Source of the DNA: Megaustenia siamemsis | Lineage: Eukaryota; Mollusca; Gastropoda; Stylommatophora; Ariophantidae | Direction of reading: 5' to 3' | Assembly (NCBI GenBank): GCA_032433765.1 | Contig: JAVIAB010000051.1 | Location: 79,167,244 to 79,231,243, forward strand | Length of the DNA stretch: 64,000 nucleotides | Part shown: positions 1 to 10,935 of the stretch, one piece after another | How the letters are laid out: each line of letters starts with the position of its first letter | Numbering within the stretch: position 1 is the stretch's first letter | Position numbers and translations under genes: made by a program | The notes under the pieces: generated by a model | The model's input: the letters and a program-made list of their open reading frames with translations, nothing else | Databases searched by the model: none | What the model was told of the DNA's origin: nothing

Positions 1-402
1 AGCTGTACTAGACACCATAAAAAAATATTGTGTAAACACATTTCTTCTCAAGTTTCACTAGATCAGACAATCGATGGTTCATGGACAGAACTGGCCCCCA
101 CCAGGGCAACTACAAATTACTACAAACCCTCCCCTTCCTGCACACAAGTTATTACTCTTTTTAGTAGTTCTTATGTCCACAAGCACAGTTTTTTCTTAAT
201 GAACAGAACTAAATGAAACTCAAGAAGACAGGAAGAATAGACATTTTGGAAAACAAAAACATGAACATTACAGTCAGTTAAACACTAGCAGATTTGGGCA
301 GGCTAGTGTGGAAAGCTCAAGCACCTTCTGAAATCTATGAGTTATATGTTTATAATTTATTGATCCATTCTCTCTTTCTCTCTCACTACCGTACCTCTCT
401 CT

Positions 403-980
403 CCTTCACACCTTCTCTTCCTCACATCATCTCTTCCTCACATCATCTCTTCCTCACACCTTCTCTTCCTCACATCATCTCTTCCTCACACCTTCTCTTC
501 CTCACATCATCTCTTCCTCACACCTTCTCTTCCTCACATCATCTCTTCCTCACATCATCTCTTCCTCACACCTTTTCTTCCTCACATCATCTCTTCCTCA
601 CACCTTCTCTTCCTCACATCATCTCTTCCTCACACCTTCTCTTCCTCACACCTTCTCTTCCTCACATCATCTCTTTCTCACATCATCTCTTCCTCACACC
701 TTCTCTTCCTCACATCATCTCTTCCTCACATCATCTCTTCCTCACACCTTCTCTTCCTCACATCATCTCTTCTTCACACCTTCTCTTCCTCACACCTTCT
801 CTTCCTCACATCATCTCTTCCTCACATCATCTCTTCCTCACACCTTCTCTTCCTCACATCATCTCTTCCTCACACCTTCTCTTCCTCACATCATCTCTTC
901 CTCACACCTTCTCTTCCTCACATCATCTCTTTCTCACACCTTCTCTTCCTCACATCTTCTCTTCCTCACACCTTCTATCC
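403..980. repeat. 16-bp pyrimidine-rich minisatellite
   Basis: About 36 copies of a 16-bp unit, cacatcatctcttcct, alternating with the variant cacaccttctcttcct. The long open frame through it is a consequence of the stop-free CT-rich repeat. It lies in the intron downstream of the last exon seen. Bases 1-402 and 981-1314 hold nothing else I recognise. Confidence 0.9.
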
Positions 981-1314
981 ACCATTCCACATTACATCAT
1001 TTAAATGATTTCTACTTTATAGATGCTTGTGCATTCAAATTAAGTAATTTAGTTAAGGGCTTCAGTAGGTAAAAATCCAACCGTGACTTCTCCATATTTT
1101 TCAGTTATAGTCTTTAGTATATGAAAGGTTGCCTCTGCACTAGATGAACATATGGTACACATTATAGGAGCTATAGTCCACACTTTTCTTGCTAAATATC
1201 AAAACAAGTGCAATGGTGATCTTATACACTGTAACAGTGAAAGAAAGATGGCATACATTTTGTATTATCAATTTCATTAATTCCATTTCAAAAATAATAA
1301 AAAGTGTGACTTAC

Positions 1315-1414
1315 ATTGATAGCCTGATAATAAATGTACACTCTTCCGGTGTCATATGCATCTGATGACTCAAAATCTGCATACATTGGAGCCCCAACAA
1401 TTATATCATCCATT
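1315..1414 (-). CDS. Integrin alpha exon 8 of those seen (MDDIIVGAPMY)
   Basis: 100-bp exon with acceptor attctttag and donor GTAAGT. It completes the Arg codon and then encodes 33 residues beginning MDDIIVGAPMYADF and ending GRVYIYYQAIN. VGAPMY and GRVYIYYQ are conserved integrin propeller motifs. The exon leaves in phase 0. I found no continuing exon between here and position 1, so the rest of the gene lies outside the window. Confidence 0.94.
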
Positions 1415-1844
1415 CTAAAGAATAGAAAAGAGAAACATCCCACATTTCACCTTATTTTTAAGTAATTGTATTTTGTGATAGAAAATTGTGGAGAAACACG
1501 ATCACATATGCCAGCAGACACAGTATATCATGACAATAACTAAAAAAAAAATTTAAAATTATGCAAAATAAATCAATAGTTAAATTACTGGTAGGATACA
1601 ATATTTTTGTTACCACTATTTTATCAGAGAAACCATGATCTATATCTACGGTAGAGACAGAGTAATCAGATAATATGCAATGACAAATCATATCAACAGA
1701 AAAGACAGAATGTTCATGACAGAAAAACTGTCACAACCACACTGCCCAAAACATAATAAAAAAGAGAAAATATAAAGTGGTCCAACCATATCTACACACA
1801 CAAAAAATGAAAAAGAGAAAATTTTTCTTCTTCTTTTTCCTTTC

Positions 1845-2395
1845 AACTCCCTGTGGAGCACAGGTCTTCAATAAATACTTTCCAATCAGTTCTGTTTCTT
1901 GCCATTCTTTGAAGATCATTACATGTCTTCCCCATCATCTTCATCTCTGCTTCCATCTGTCTTCCCCATCATCTTCATCTCTGCTTCCATCTGTCTTCCC
2001 CATCATCTTCATCTCTGCTTCCATCTGTCTTCCCCATCATCTTCATCTCTGCTTCCATCTGTCTTCCCCATCATCTTCATCTCTGCTTCCATCTGTCTTC
2101 CCCAATAATATTTTGATCTTTATCTTTGTCTTTTTCACTGGGGATTCCAAAAAAAAGGCATGTTGTGTAATATTCTCAGTTGACTTCCCCAGTGTGTCCT
2201 AACGCCATCGTCTTCGCTGTATCTCTTTGTCCACTGGTATTTGACTGGTACTTTTTCATCATTCCACGTTGTGATTTTGTCCTGCCATTTCCATCCTTTT
2301 ATCCTGCGTAAACATCCATTAATGAAGGTCTGAATCTTCGTTATTATCATTTTTGTTGTCTTCCAAGTTGTACAGCCACATATAGGACTTACTTA
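1845..2395 (-). pseudogene. 3' end of a LINE reverse-transcriptase ORF (third family)
   Basis: Read on the minus strand, 2350-2135 carries the zinc-knuckle-like C-terminal signature of endonuclease/reverse-transcriptase LINE proteins (KIQTFINGCLRRI, then a frameshifted WIGHTLR-like part, then WNPQ). The very C-terminus resumes after a minisatellite, at about 1,917-1,845, as ARNRTDWKVFIEDLCSTG and a stop. Several frameshifts and the tandem expansion in the middle show it is dead. The family is distinct from the two better represented LINEs in the window. Confidence 0.7.
1924..2105. repeat. 34-bp minisatellite inside a LINE ORF
   Basis: A little over five near-identical copies of a 34-bp unit containing ccccatcatcttcatctctg. 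The array sits exactly where the LINE ORF should encode the R-x-[ML]-E-A-E-M-K-M-M-G-K region. A minus-strand frame of the unit reads RQMEAEMKMMGK, so the repeat looks like a tandem expansion of LINE coding sequence. Confidence 0.85.
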
Positions 2396-2712
2396 ACATT
2401 GGAATTGAAAATGTTTATTTTTGTATTTAACCTAATTTCTTTGGATTTCCATATGTTTCCCAGTGCAACAAATGCTCCTCTTGCTTTTGATATCCTTATT
2501 TTGGTATCATTCTCTGTTCCTCCTCCTTTGTCTATATTACCACTTGTCCACGTTTGGGAAGTTTTGGTAGCTTATTTTTTTTACACTACAGGATAGGCAG
2601 TCTTATGTCCAGCCCGCCTTAGTTGAATCTTATGAACAAGCCTGGAAGGAAACACCGCTACAATTCTTTACTCCCCTTTTGGGTCCCGGCAGTGCACAGT
2701 CGGGAAGATTAT

Positions 2713-2992
2713 TTAAAAAAAAAAATAAAAAAAAATAAAGTACCCCCGTCACGCCAAGTGGCGTATATGTATAGGGAATATAGTGTTAGTGACCATAAAT
2801 TTTACAGACCTTCGGCACATGATTTTTTGGGTAATGTGGTCGGTATTACGCCCGTGCCGCTTTACTTTCCCACAAAAAAATCCGGTACCCATTAAAGGCT
2901 GGATGAACCCGGAAGCTGTCGGTTGGGATCGAATCCTACTTCTTGTCCTTTGTAGTCCAGTTCATTAACCACTGAGCTATCGCGGCTCCCTA
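2713..2992 (-). mobile_element. SINE-A copy 1 (tRNA-derived)
   Basis: In minus orientation the element starts with the tRNA-like head gggagccgcgatagctcagt, which carries the A box, then a degenerate B box, a conserved body and a T-rich 3' tail. The duplication ggaagattat flanks it at 2703-2712 and 2993-3002. Confidence 0.9.
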
Positions 2993-3191
2993 GGAAGATT
3001 ATAGTAGTCACATTTTGTTCATCATTGGTACATATCACTGATAAATGTAGGAGTTTGTGACTAACTCTGTGTTCTTAGGCCACAGCATCCAGTTCAAAGT
3101 CTAAAGATCTTAGTCTGGCTATGTCTTCTAAGCTGGTTTATATTATCGTACTATGAATCTATGAAAATTCTCCTGAGGATGCGGCATCATT

Positions 3192-3840
3192 TACACCGAT
3201 GGATCCGTTGTTCGGCACAGTTGGAGCTCATTGACTTTCATAGCCCAGGTCAGAGGAAGAACAGGAAATGAGGAAAGTCGTGCTTTCCTGGTAACTACCA
3301 GTATTTTGACCATGGAGATTATGGCAGCAACTAAAGCAACAGAAACACAACATTTGACTCAATTGTGTTTCCGAGTGATTCAATGAGTACGCTCAGGAAA
3401 ATCGAAGGAGGCTGGGCACGAAGGCAGAGATTGGAGTTACAAAAGAACTCAGGTCTGATTGGGATTTGCTTCATCTTTGTTCCTGGACATTCGAGTGTGG
3501 GAGGAAATAAGCGAGCCTGGCTGGAACACTTGCAGGATGGCATATATGCAATAGATTGGGCTGACACTCTGAATGCTCTCAGGGGGCAGAACACATTGAT
3601 GACTTTGTTAATGATCATGAATCTACAACCATGTTCAGACTGCATGAAGATCAAGTCAAACCTAAGGATGTCAGAAAAGAACGCTGCGCAGGGAAATACA
3701 GACGCATAACAAATCAACACAGAACTGGAGTCATCAGTCTCCACAAGCTGAGGGACATATTGGGGAGGACATCTGAGCACTTATAGACATGTCTGATGTG
3801 TAGTGAGGATGATCCATCAACTAAACTAAATTAGCTATGG
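3192..3840 (+). pseudogene. RNase H-domain retroelement remnant
   Basis: The plus strand encodes the pieces of an RNase H fold in order: IYTDGSV at about 3,193 (first catalytic Asp), MEIMA (catalytic Glu), SDSMSTLRKIEGGWARR (third Asp), and VPGHSSVGGNKRA, where the family usually has GNExAD. The last acidic residue therefore appears lost. A tail resembling ISLHKLRDILGRTSEHL with a Cys pair follows. There is a frameshift near 3,365 and a stop in the tail. A second, shorter copy of the tail lies at about 25,015. It probably derives from a retrotransposon, but the clade is not resolved. Confidence 0.65.
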
Positions 3841-4086
3841 CTCACGTTTTCTATTCATCTGTGCATCTACCATTTTCATGCATAATCTCCTGGCAAATCC
3901 TCTCCAATGTCCTCATTATAAATTATATTTCTATTTCATTGAGGTATTACTTTTTCTTCCTTTGCTTAACTTGCTAGTTTCTTCCTTGATGCAGCTAATA
4001 AAACTAATGCAAATTTGGAAACTCATGGGCCTGGAGAGACATAAATAATGAAATAAACAATAAAACATAAACCAAGAATACCTTAC

Positions 4087-4139
4087 CTGTCTCCATTCAA
4101 GTCTGCCACTGCCAAGGAACTGCCAAAATATGCTCCAAT
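4087..4139 (-). CDS. Integrin alpha exon 7 of those seen (AYFGSSLAVADLNGD)
   Basis: 53-bp exon with acceptor atttaag and donor GTAAGG. It encodes IGAYFGSSLAVADLNGD and two bases of an Arg codon. It holds the FG half of a blade and the start of the calcium loop D-x-N-x-D-x-x-x-D, completed by MDD in the next exon. Confidence 0.94.
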
Positions 4140-4287
4140 CTTAAATTTATTAGCAAACACAAAAGAAAAAATTAAAGTTGAGAAGTCCTTTTTTTTGTGT
4201 AATCTGATATATTGTTAACTGTTTATCAATGTAATAAAATGTTTAGTTGGGATGATGATAATAGCAATTATAACAAATAATATTGAG

Positions 4288-4545
4288 AAATCATCATCAT
4301 CATCATCATCAAGTACCAAGCCTGCTGGCGTAAGTGATCATGTCTCTCCGCAACTTTCAATCTCGACAGTTATTTATCATTTCTGTTGTTGACCTTCTGC
4401 CAAGCCATTCTCTTAATCTGTCTGGTATCTTTTCTCTTTGCTTCCCTCTATATCTTCGTCCCTTAATTTTCCCAGTTGTTACAATATAGTCCAGCTGTTC
4501 TCTTCTCATTACATGGCCCAAAAATGATGATTATTTCTTCCTATT
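4288..4545 (-). mobile_element. L2B LINE fragment 1
   Basis: 3' end of the L2B family in minus orientation. It begins in an (atc)n run, the complement of the LINE's (ATG)n tail, and matches the copies near 17,258 and 21,724 over their C-terminal coding part. 5'-truncated. Confidence 0.8.
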
Positions 4546-4744
4546 GAGGAATTATTCTGTACTTTGACATTTAAGTGAAAATTTATACCTGACTAGCATT
4601 ATGTGCCTTTCTTATCTTAAATAAAGAAAGGAGTGGTCAGACTGGTTCAATTTGAAGTTTAAGTTCATTTGTAAACTTAAATTCTTTTCTCTTTTTTCTG
4701 GAACTATTTTTTTTCTATATTTTAAAACTTTTACTTGAACCAAA

Positions 4745-4970
4745 TAAATGCTGACAATCTTATAGTTATTCAATAACTATAACTGACAATTTTATAGTTA
4801 GTTATTCAATAACTATAACTGATACTTTTATATTTACAGTTATCCAATAACTATAACTGACAATTTTATAGTTATACGGTAACTATAACTGACAATTGTA
4901 TAATTATACGATAACTATAACTGACAATTTTATAATTATACGATAACTATAACTGACAATCTTATTCCGT
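4745..4970. repeat. AT-rich palindromic tandem repeat
   Basis: About seven imperfect copies of a roughly 32-bp unit built around gacaattttatagttat and ataactataact. Each unit is nearly self-complementary, so the array could fold into hairpins. Confidence 0.8.
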
Positions 4971-5325
4971 AAAATGAGATCCTCACTAAACCTCCTCCAC
5001 TCTTCCTACATCTGGAGAACAATGATTTCAATGCTTGTAGATACAATTGCTGCTACTAACTCAAGTGTTCTCTGTTTTGATCAATGTTAGATCTTTTATA
5101 TTTGAGTTCGAAGGAGAAGTCACCTCTTCATGCACAATTTATATAAAACATAATATGTATTCAGAGTAAAGACTGCTACTTACAAATAAAAAAAAAAACA
5201 TTTGTATCACATCAAAATGTAGGAGACATTTTTTTAAAATGAAATGACAATTTTTTGTTAAAAGTACTTAGTCTCCCATATGTACTTTGTAGTACATTGA
5301 ACAGAAATCCTTGTTGTCCTCTACT

Positions 5326-5490
5326 CTTGTAGAGTTTTCTTGATGATGTCCCTCACTTATTATTATTGGAAGCATTGTAGAGTTTCCTTGATGATGTCAC
5401 TCTACCATTGTTATTGAATCCATTATAGTTTCCTTGATGATGTCACTCTACCATTGTTATTGAATCCATTATAGTTTCCTTGATGATGTC
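5326..5490. repeat. Short tandem repeat with tccttgatgatgtcactct
   Basis: Four imperfect copies of a roughly 49-bp unit, the last two almost identical. Confidence 0.75.
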
Positions 5491-5939
5491 ACTCAAAAGT
5501 ATTCCGGCCCTGGCTGAAACTGTGATTCTAAAGTTATGTAAGATATCTGTCGTATTACGTGCCATTAATGATACAGGTTCTATCCAGTTTTGCAAAAAAA
5601 ATTGTATGTGTTGTCTATGTGGTTTCATATGTATTTCTATGTTGACTTTTTCTTATAAAGCATTTCTGATTTTGTCTGCTCTAATCACTCCAGATGCAAA
5701 CAATTCAGTTTAGTGGTGACTAACTTTTCTTTTTAACCTGCTCAGAGTGAATCCGTGTCACTGATATCATAAGACAATATGTCATCTTCATAAAATTAAT
5801 AGCATTAACAAAACATTGGGAACTGTGGTTTAACCTCGGGTACAGAATATAAAAGCTTGAGAAATGGACCCCCAACCACCAGGAACTATGTCCACACTGT
5901 CCTGGATTGTTCAGGGTCTGTATAGCTCGACTAAATTAA

Positions 5940-6268
5940 AGGTCAAGTACAAGACTTGAATCGGCGTCTTAGAATGCGAGTTTTCACCCATATGTGCTCG
6001 GCCGCCTATCAAGAAGTGTTCGGAGACTTCTGAGTAGTGCCGCTTCAAGCATCGAAACTCACGATAATAGGCAGCATTCTTCACTTTCCCAAAGTAATAC
6101 ACTGGTACCCATTTCTTCTAGCTGCTGGGTCGACTGCGGGAGTATTTTTTCCCCCCAAACGTAAGTACAAGTCACACTGCTTCAAGCGGGAATCCAACAC
6201 GGGTTGTCCGAACGTCGGTAGCGCAGTCGGGTGGTTTTGCCAACTAGGCTACCGACGCCATCAAGACA
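5940..6268 (-). mobile_element. SINE-C, tRNA-derived
   Basis: Minus-strand tRNA-like head: A box gtagcctagttggc at 6252-6239 and B box-like gtgttggattccc at 6200-6188, followed by an unrelated body containing ggtac and ctttactt-like motifs also seen in other SINEs of the window. The 3' boundary is approximate. Confidence 0.6.
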
Positions 6269-6550
6269 AAATTAACAACTATAGTCCGTTCAGAAATTCA
6301 TAATCACACCTTAATTAGTTTTGCGTGATAACCGCTTGTTATTTTGGTTTCAGATTTTGCATGCAATCTTAGAATATTGATGACGCAAAGATTTTGATAT
6401 TTTTTATTCCACAAACACAACAGATTTTGCACATCAGCGAATTCCTTTGAACTTTTATGACGATATCACACAAGTTGATTCAAATTTTAGAGTTTACAGT
6501 AATCGTGTTAAATTTTCCAGTTTACTGCAATTCTTGTCAGAGGCGTATCT

Positions 6551-6721
6551 CTATCTAATGTCCTTTCGTGCCGAAGACGGCACATAGGGCAGAACCACAA
6601 TCTCAAAAACAGAAACCTTGCGTGCCAAAGTGGCACATATTGCAGAGATCACTAATCTAAAATATATGGCGCTGTTTCCATAACAATACTTTTTACAATG
6701 ACAGCTTGTCAAGCCATCGAT
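6551..6721 (+). repeat. R1 interspersed repeat, copy 1
   Basis: About 170-bp repeat containing cctttcgtgccgaagacggc and cttgcgtgccaaagtggcac, inserted inside the DDE transposon. The 11-bp duplication gaggcgtatct lies on both sides (6540-6550 and 6722-6732). Two more copies are at about 42,098-42,310 (inverted) and 53,625-53,750. Confidence 0.8.
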
Positions 6722-6869
6722 GAGGCGTATCTACATAGTGCTTAATTGTGGGTGTTGTTCGTTATGTGTAGTTGCAAACATGAATTCAATTGGTTACAGT
6801 TAGTTTTGTCCTTCGGTCACCATTAGACCCCAGGACGTCCTAACTGCAGCTGGAATTGAATTCATCTTA

Positions 6870-7772
6870 ATTTTAATCATTCCGAATCTGACGATTCCAA
6901 GAGGTTGATAATCATTACTGGCTGGACAAATAGTAATCCATCTCGTTTCCAGTACTCATCTTCCACCCGCAGCACATGTTCAACACACTTCTTCCAGAAC
7001 GGAATGTCTATTTTTGAGAGAGACTCGCGTGTCAGAACTTCAACATCACACATTTTAAACGTCCTGTTCTGTTCTGCAACTTGTCCTTTGACGTGAGCCC
7101 AGACAAGTTCGATTGGATTAAGGGGCGCATGATATGCTGGGAGTCGAAGAGAGGTGTGGCCGTATTTCTCAATGATTTTGTCAACATGGTACACCTTTTT
7201 CTTATTCGTATTCTTCACAAGTTGTAACAATTCGGGTTTTAAATATGTGTCGTCAAATTTGACATTTTCATTCGCAAGCTATGTCCTAATTTGCTCTTTT
7301 GTATTTGATGCAGTAGGCACTTTGTCTTCCTCTGATACGACATTGTGGTATGATGTATTATCCATGACTATGCATGAAGGTCTCTCCAGGATTGGTAAAA
7401 GATCGTTCTCCAACCAATGCCTGAAAATGTTTCCATTCATTTCAGTATGGTAGTCCCTACCATCGGTACTTTTTGATTGGAAAATAAGTCCCGCATCATG
7501 GACAAGGCCGTTTTCAATATCTCACGTTTTATGACATCCATGTCAAGGCTGTCGACTTTCCTTTTCCTTCCTTGATTGACATGAGTGCACTCTGAGTCTT
7601 GTTTAATCCAACGAGAAAATGACGATTTATTAAGACCAAGCGCAAGTTGCGTTCGTCTCTCTGGGTCATGAATATCACAATATAAATGCCCCATCTTAGA
7701 TTCCCTAAGGAAGTACTGATATAGTAAAACAGTAACATTTTGCATAGTTATAAATTTGCATTTCAAACTCAT
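6870..7772 (-). pseudogene. DDE transposase, internally deleted
   Basis: The N-terminal part (7772-7440) has a helix-turn-helix-like stretch, RTQLALGLNKSSFSRWIKQ. The C-terminal part (about 7,440-6,880) has HWLENDLLPILE, then IVMDNTSYH with the second catalytic Asp, then LPAYHAPLNPIELVWAHVKG with the final Glu. This is the arrangement of the IS630/Tc1-like DDE_3 family, which cuts and pastes at TA sites. The segment that should carry the first catalytic Asp is missing between the two parts, and an in-frame stop interrupts the C-terminal part near 7,282. The copy cannot encode an active enzyme. Confidence 0.85.
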
Positions 7773-8274
7773 TGTAATTTAGATATAAATGTTGGTATTT
7801 AAAGTCAACAAATTGTCTACTGAGTCTTCACAAAATTAATAAAGATACGCCTTCCCTTCGGTAATTAATGCCAAGGCCGTGGTGCGTCATGTCGTTCAAT
7901 AACAATTCAGTTTTGTGCACGGGATTTTCCTGAAGTTAGTGTTTCTGCAATAGCCAAACTATTTTACGTCAACGACCGCACCAAATTAATGTATATATCC
8001 TAAAATGGTGTCAAATTCGAACAGGGTGAATTTAATATACCCTAAAGAAGAAAACTTTTAAACTAGATCAAATTTCTCAGAGCAAAAAATATTTCTATAA
8101 CGTCATCAATATTCTAAGATTCCATGCCAAATGTGAAAGCAAAATAACAAGCGGTTATCACGCAAAACTAATTCAGTTGTGATTATGAATTTCTGAACGG
8201 ACTATAGAAGAAATGAATAACGATAATTGCCCGTGACAGGCGAACAACATGAAACTGGTAACTAATGTTTACAA

Positions 8275-8528
8275 AAGTAAAAAAGTATCCCCAGCACGTC
8301 ATGTAGCGTATAGGGAATATGGCGTTAGTGACCATCAATTTTACAGACCTTCGGCACATGATTTTTGGGATAATGTGGTCGGTATTACGTCCTTGCCGCT
8401 ATACTTTCCCAGAAAAAAAATCCGGTACCCATTAAAGGCTGGTTGAACCTGGAAACCGTCGACTGGGATCGAACCCTACCTCTAGTCCTTTGTAGAAGTT
8501 CACTAACTACTGAGCTATCGCGGCTCCC
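8275..8528 (-). mobile_element. SINE-A copy 2
   Basis: Same structure as copy 1, with the tRNA-like head at the right end. The duplication aatgtttacaa flanks it at 8264-8274 and 8529-8539. Confidence 0.9.
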
Positions 8529-8598
8529 AATGTTTACAAGTTCTTCCATATTTCTTCCAACCTATACAAGTTGCAAACGACATTAAAAAAATGTGTAC

Positions 8599-8652
8599 CT
8601 GCTCTCCAATCAGTGACCCAATTACTGTCAAGTTTTCGTTGAACATTTCAAC
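8599..8652 (-). CDS. Integrin alpha exon 6 of those seen (VEMFNENLTVIGSLIGEQ)
   Basis: 54-bp, phase 0 to phase 0 exon of 18 codons, with acceptor atcatcag and donor GTACAC. It encodes a propeller strand pair ending IGEQ, followed by IGAYFGSS in the next exon. GEQ-[IM]-[GA]-A-Y-F-G is nearly invariant in this integrin class. NLT is a possible N-glycosylation site. Confidence 0.92.
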
Positions 8653-8875
8653 CTGATGATGAATGTAAGCAGAATGTAATCACTTATGACAAACATGCAG
8701 CTAAAAATATTATAAGGTACAGAAAATTGTATAATAGTGCTTACCGTAATTAAATTTAATTTCTAGTTTCAACTATTACAAGTAATTCAATGAAATAAAG
8801 GTATCAAAAATATTGTATACTTTGGGATGAGAATATACATTCTTTATTTAAATTAGGGTAGAGATGTATTGCTAC

Positions 8876-9002
8876 AGGATAGCTTGGTGTCATGGCACGG
8901 AAAACAGTCAACAATAGAATTGATAAGATGTACTGTGGATAGAGAATTGTGACAGGATAAGATCGTCCACGCCAACCGGTATGGCACATGATGATGATGA
9001 GT
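8876..9002 (+). mobile_element. L2B LINE fragment 2 (3' tail)
   Basis: Only the last 120 bp of the family (…agcttggtgtcatggcac…) ending in a gatgatgatgag tail. Confidence 0.7.
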
Positions 9003-9140
9003 TATATCACATTTTTGTAACGAAGGTAAATATATCACCATAGAAAATAATATAGAAATGAAGATTATAATGCCACCATATGAAGTTACGTAGGAATACG
9101 TATTCAGACATCACCATATGAACCTATTGAAGTAGGACAT

Positions 9141-9936
9141 GATGATGATACAGTACTACTAGTAGAAAATCCTAAAGACATATACAACAATTATTTAATG
9201 TAATAAACATGACAAGTAAAATATATGGACTAGATATGAATATCAAAAAGACTAAAATTATGATCATAAACAAAGAAAATTCTCAAGACCTACAATTAAA
9301 TATCAAAGTGGAAGGAATACATTTGGAGACAGTTCAGAGCTACAACTACCTGGGACATACTATAACAAATGATGGAAAATGCACAACTGAAATAAACAAA
9401 AGAATTAGGTATGGCAAAAAGTAATTTTAATGTCATGAAAAATATAATAACATAAAAACAAATAACACCAGGGCTAAAACTAAGAATAGCAAAGTGTTAC
9501 ATCTTCTCAATATTCCTGTATGGGGCAGAAACATGGACATTAGACCAGAAAACAGAACAGAAAATTGAAGCCTTTGAAATGTGGATTTATAGAAGAATTG
9601 GTAGAATTGGATGGAAAGAAAGAAAACAAACGATGAAGTCTTAAAACAACTAAAAATGAAAAGAGAACTACTAAACACAATTCAGATAAGACAAATTAGA
9701 TTTTGGGGGCATGTTAAAAGACACAACAGCCTAATAAATGTAATATTTGAGGGGGAAATACAAGGTAAAAGAGGCAGAGGCAGACGAAGACTAACATGGG
9801 CGAGTAACATCAAAAGATGGACAAGTCAACCTATGACAATCTGCACCAATAAGCAAGAGACAGAGTGGAATGGCGCTCCATGGCAGCCAACCTTCGATGC
9901 GGAGACGGCACCAAATGATGATGATGATGATGATGA
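9141..9936 (+). mobile_element. L1A LINE copy 1 (3' part)
   Basis: 5'-truncated insertion starting just after the reverse-transcriptase active-site region (LLVENPKD). It runs through GAETWTLDQKTEQKIEAFEM and the RGRGRRRLTWASNIKRW tail to an (atg)n end. The 13-bp duplication tgaagtaggacat lies at 9128-9140 and 9937-9949. Frameshifts near 9,423 and 9,617 disable it. Confidence 0.92.
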
Positions 9937-10307
9937 TGAAGTAGGACATACATTCTTCATTGTCTCTTGTTGTCTGTGCCATGTTTAATAGAGGTTGAGA
10001 CAATCTGTTTATTTTATTGAGTGCTTTACTATTTAATAGCAAGTCTTAGTGATAGACCTCTAGGAGGAAGCAAATGGCATATACTAAAAGAGTGGCGCCT
10101 TACGGTGAAACTTAAGTGCAATTGACATGCTCACGACATGATAAGATGCGCTGTAATTTACGTTCTATTATTATTATTGCACGTGATTTATAGGACCTGC
10201 GGCTCAACTCTGATCCGGCATCATCAATATTTATTCAAATTTGTCGAGATAACTAGTCTCATGTTAGTTTCAACTCACACAATGAATGAGCCCTTGTAAT
10301 TAGCAAT

Positions 10308-10935
10308 CATCATCACCATCATGTGCCATAGCGGTTGGCGTAGGCGATCATGTCTATCCACAGTGCATCATATCAGTTCTGTTGTTGACTGTTTTCCATG
10401 CCATGACACCAAGCTATCCAGTATTTTCTCTCTTTGTCGTCCGCGATCTCTCTTTCCTTTTATTTTGCCAGTTGTAACCAAGTATTCCAACTTTCCTCTT
10501 CTCGTGATGTACCCGAAAAATGTTGATTGTTTCTTTCTGATGTTATATAGTAGCTCCCTTTTTGTGTTGGCCTCTTTGAGAGCTTCCTCATTGGTCTTTT
10601 TAGCTGTCCAGGGAACTTTCAACATTCTTCTGAAAAATCCCATCTCTGTGGATCGTCTTTTCATTTGTTTGTCTACTGTCCATGATTCGCTTCCATAGGT
10701 CAGAATTGGTTCAATATAGCATCGATGAACTCTCTCTCTCATTTCTATTGACATAGATTTGTTGCATAAGATATTTTTCATTTTCTGAAATGCTATTTTG
10801 GCCTGAGCTATTCTGCTTTTTTTTTCTGTGGTGTATCTCCCATCTGATGTTATTATTGTGCCCAAGTATTTCAAACGATGCACTTGTTTCAGATTTGTCT
10901 TGTTTATTTTTACGCTGCATGATGGTGGTGATTGT
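10308..10935 (-). mobile_element. L2B LINE copy 3
   Basis: Minus-strand reading gives LKYLGTIITSDGRYTTEKKSR, YGSESWTVDKQM and GKIKGKRDRGRQREKILD, the C-terminal half of a reverse-transcriptase protein, ending in an (atc)n-complement tail. The 11-bp duplication taattagcaat flanks it at 10297-10307 and 10936-10946. One open frame of about 170 codons survives, which suggests a fairly recent insertion. Confidence 0.9.

Larger units (their letters stand above)
1415..4086. other. Integrin intron, content listed separately
   Basis: 2.7-kb intron. It holds a decayed LINE end with an embedded minisatellite, one SINE-A copy and an RNase H-domain pseudogene. Bases 1,415-1,844 and 3,840-4,086 show nothing recognisable. 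Confidence 0.7.
6282..8204 (-). mobile_element. IS630/Tc1-like DDE transposon with about 105-bp inverted repeats
   Basis: The ends are inverted repeats of about 105 bp: tagtccgttcagaaattcat from 6282, and its complement ending at 8204. They stay similar inward to the motif gaatattgatgacg. A TA duplication flanks it at 6280-6281 and 8205-8206, as expected for this superfamily. It carries a broken transposase on the minus strand and a nested R1 repeat at 6551-6721. Confidence 0.9.
4140..8598. other. Integrin intron with DDE transposon and repeats
   Basis: 4.5-kb intron. It holds an L2B LINE fragment, two short tandem arrays, a tRNA-headed SINE, a complete-ended DDE transposon and SINE-A copy 2, all listed separately. 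Bases 4,971-5,325 and 5,491-5,939 show nothing recognised. Confidence 0.7.

Noticed and set aside
294..1004. 236-codon frame rich in Ser, His and Leu
   Set aside because: Stop-free pyrimidine-rich 16-bp minisatellite within an intron.
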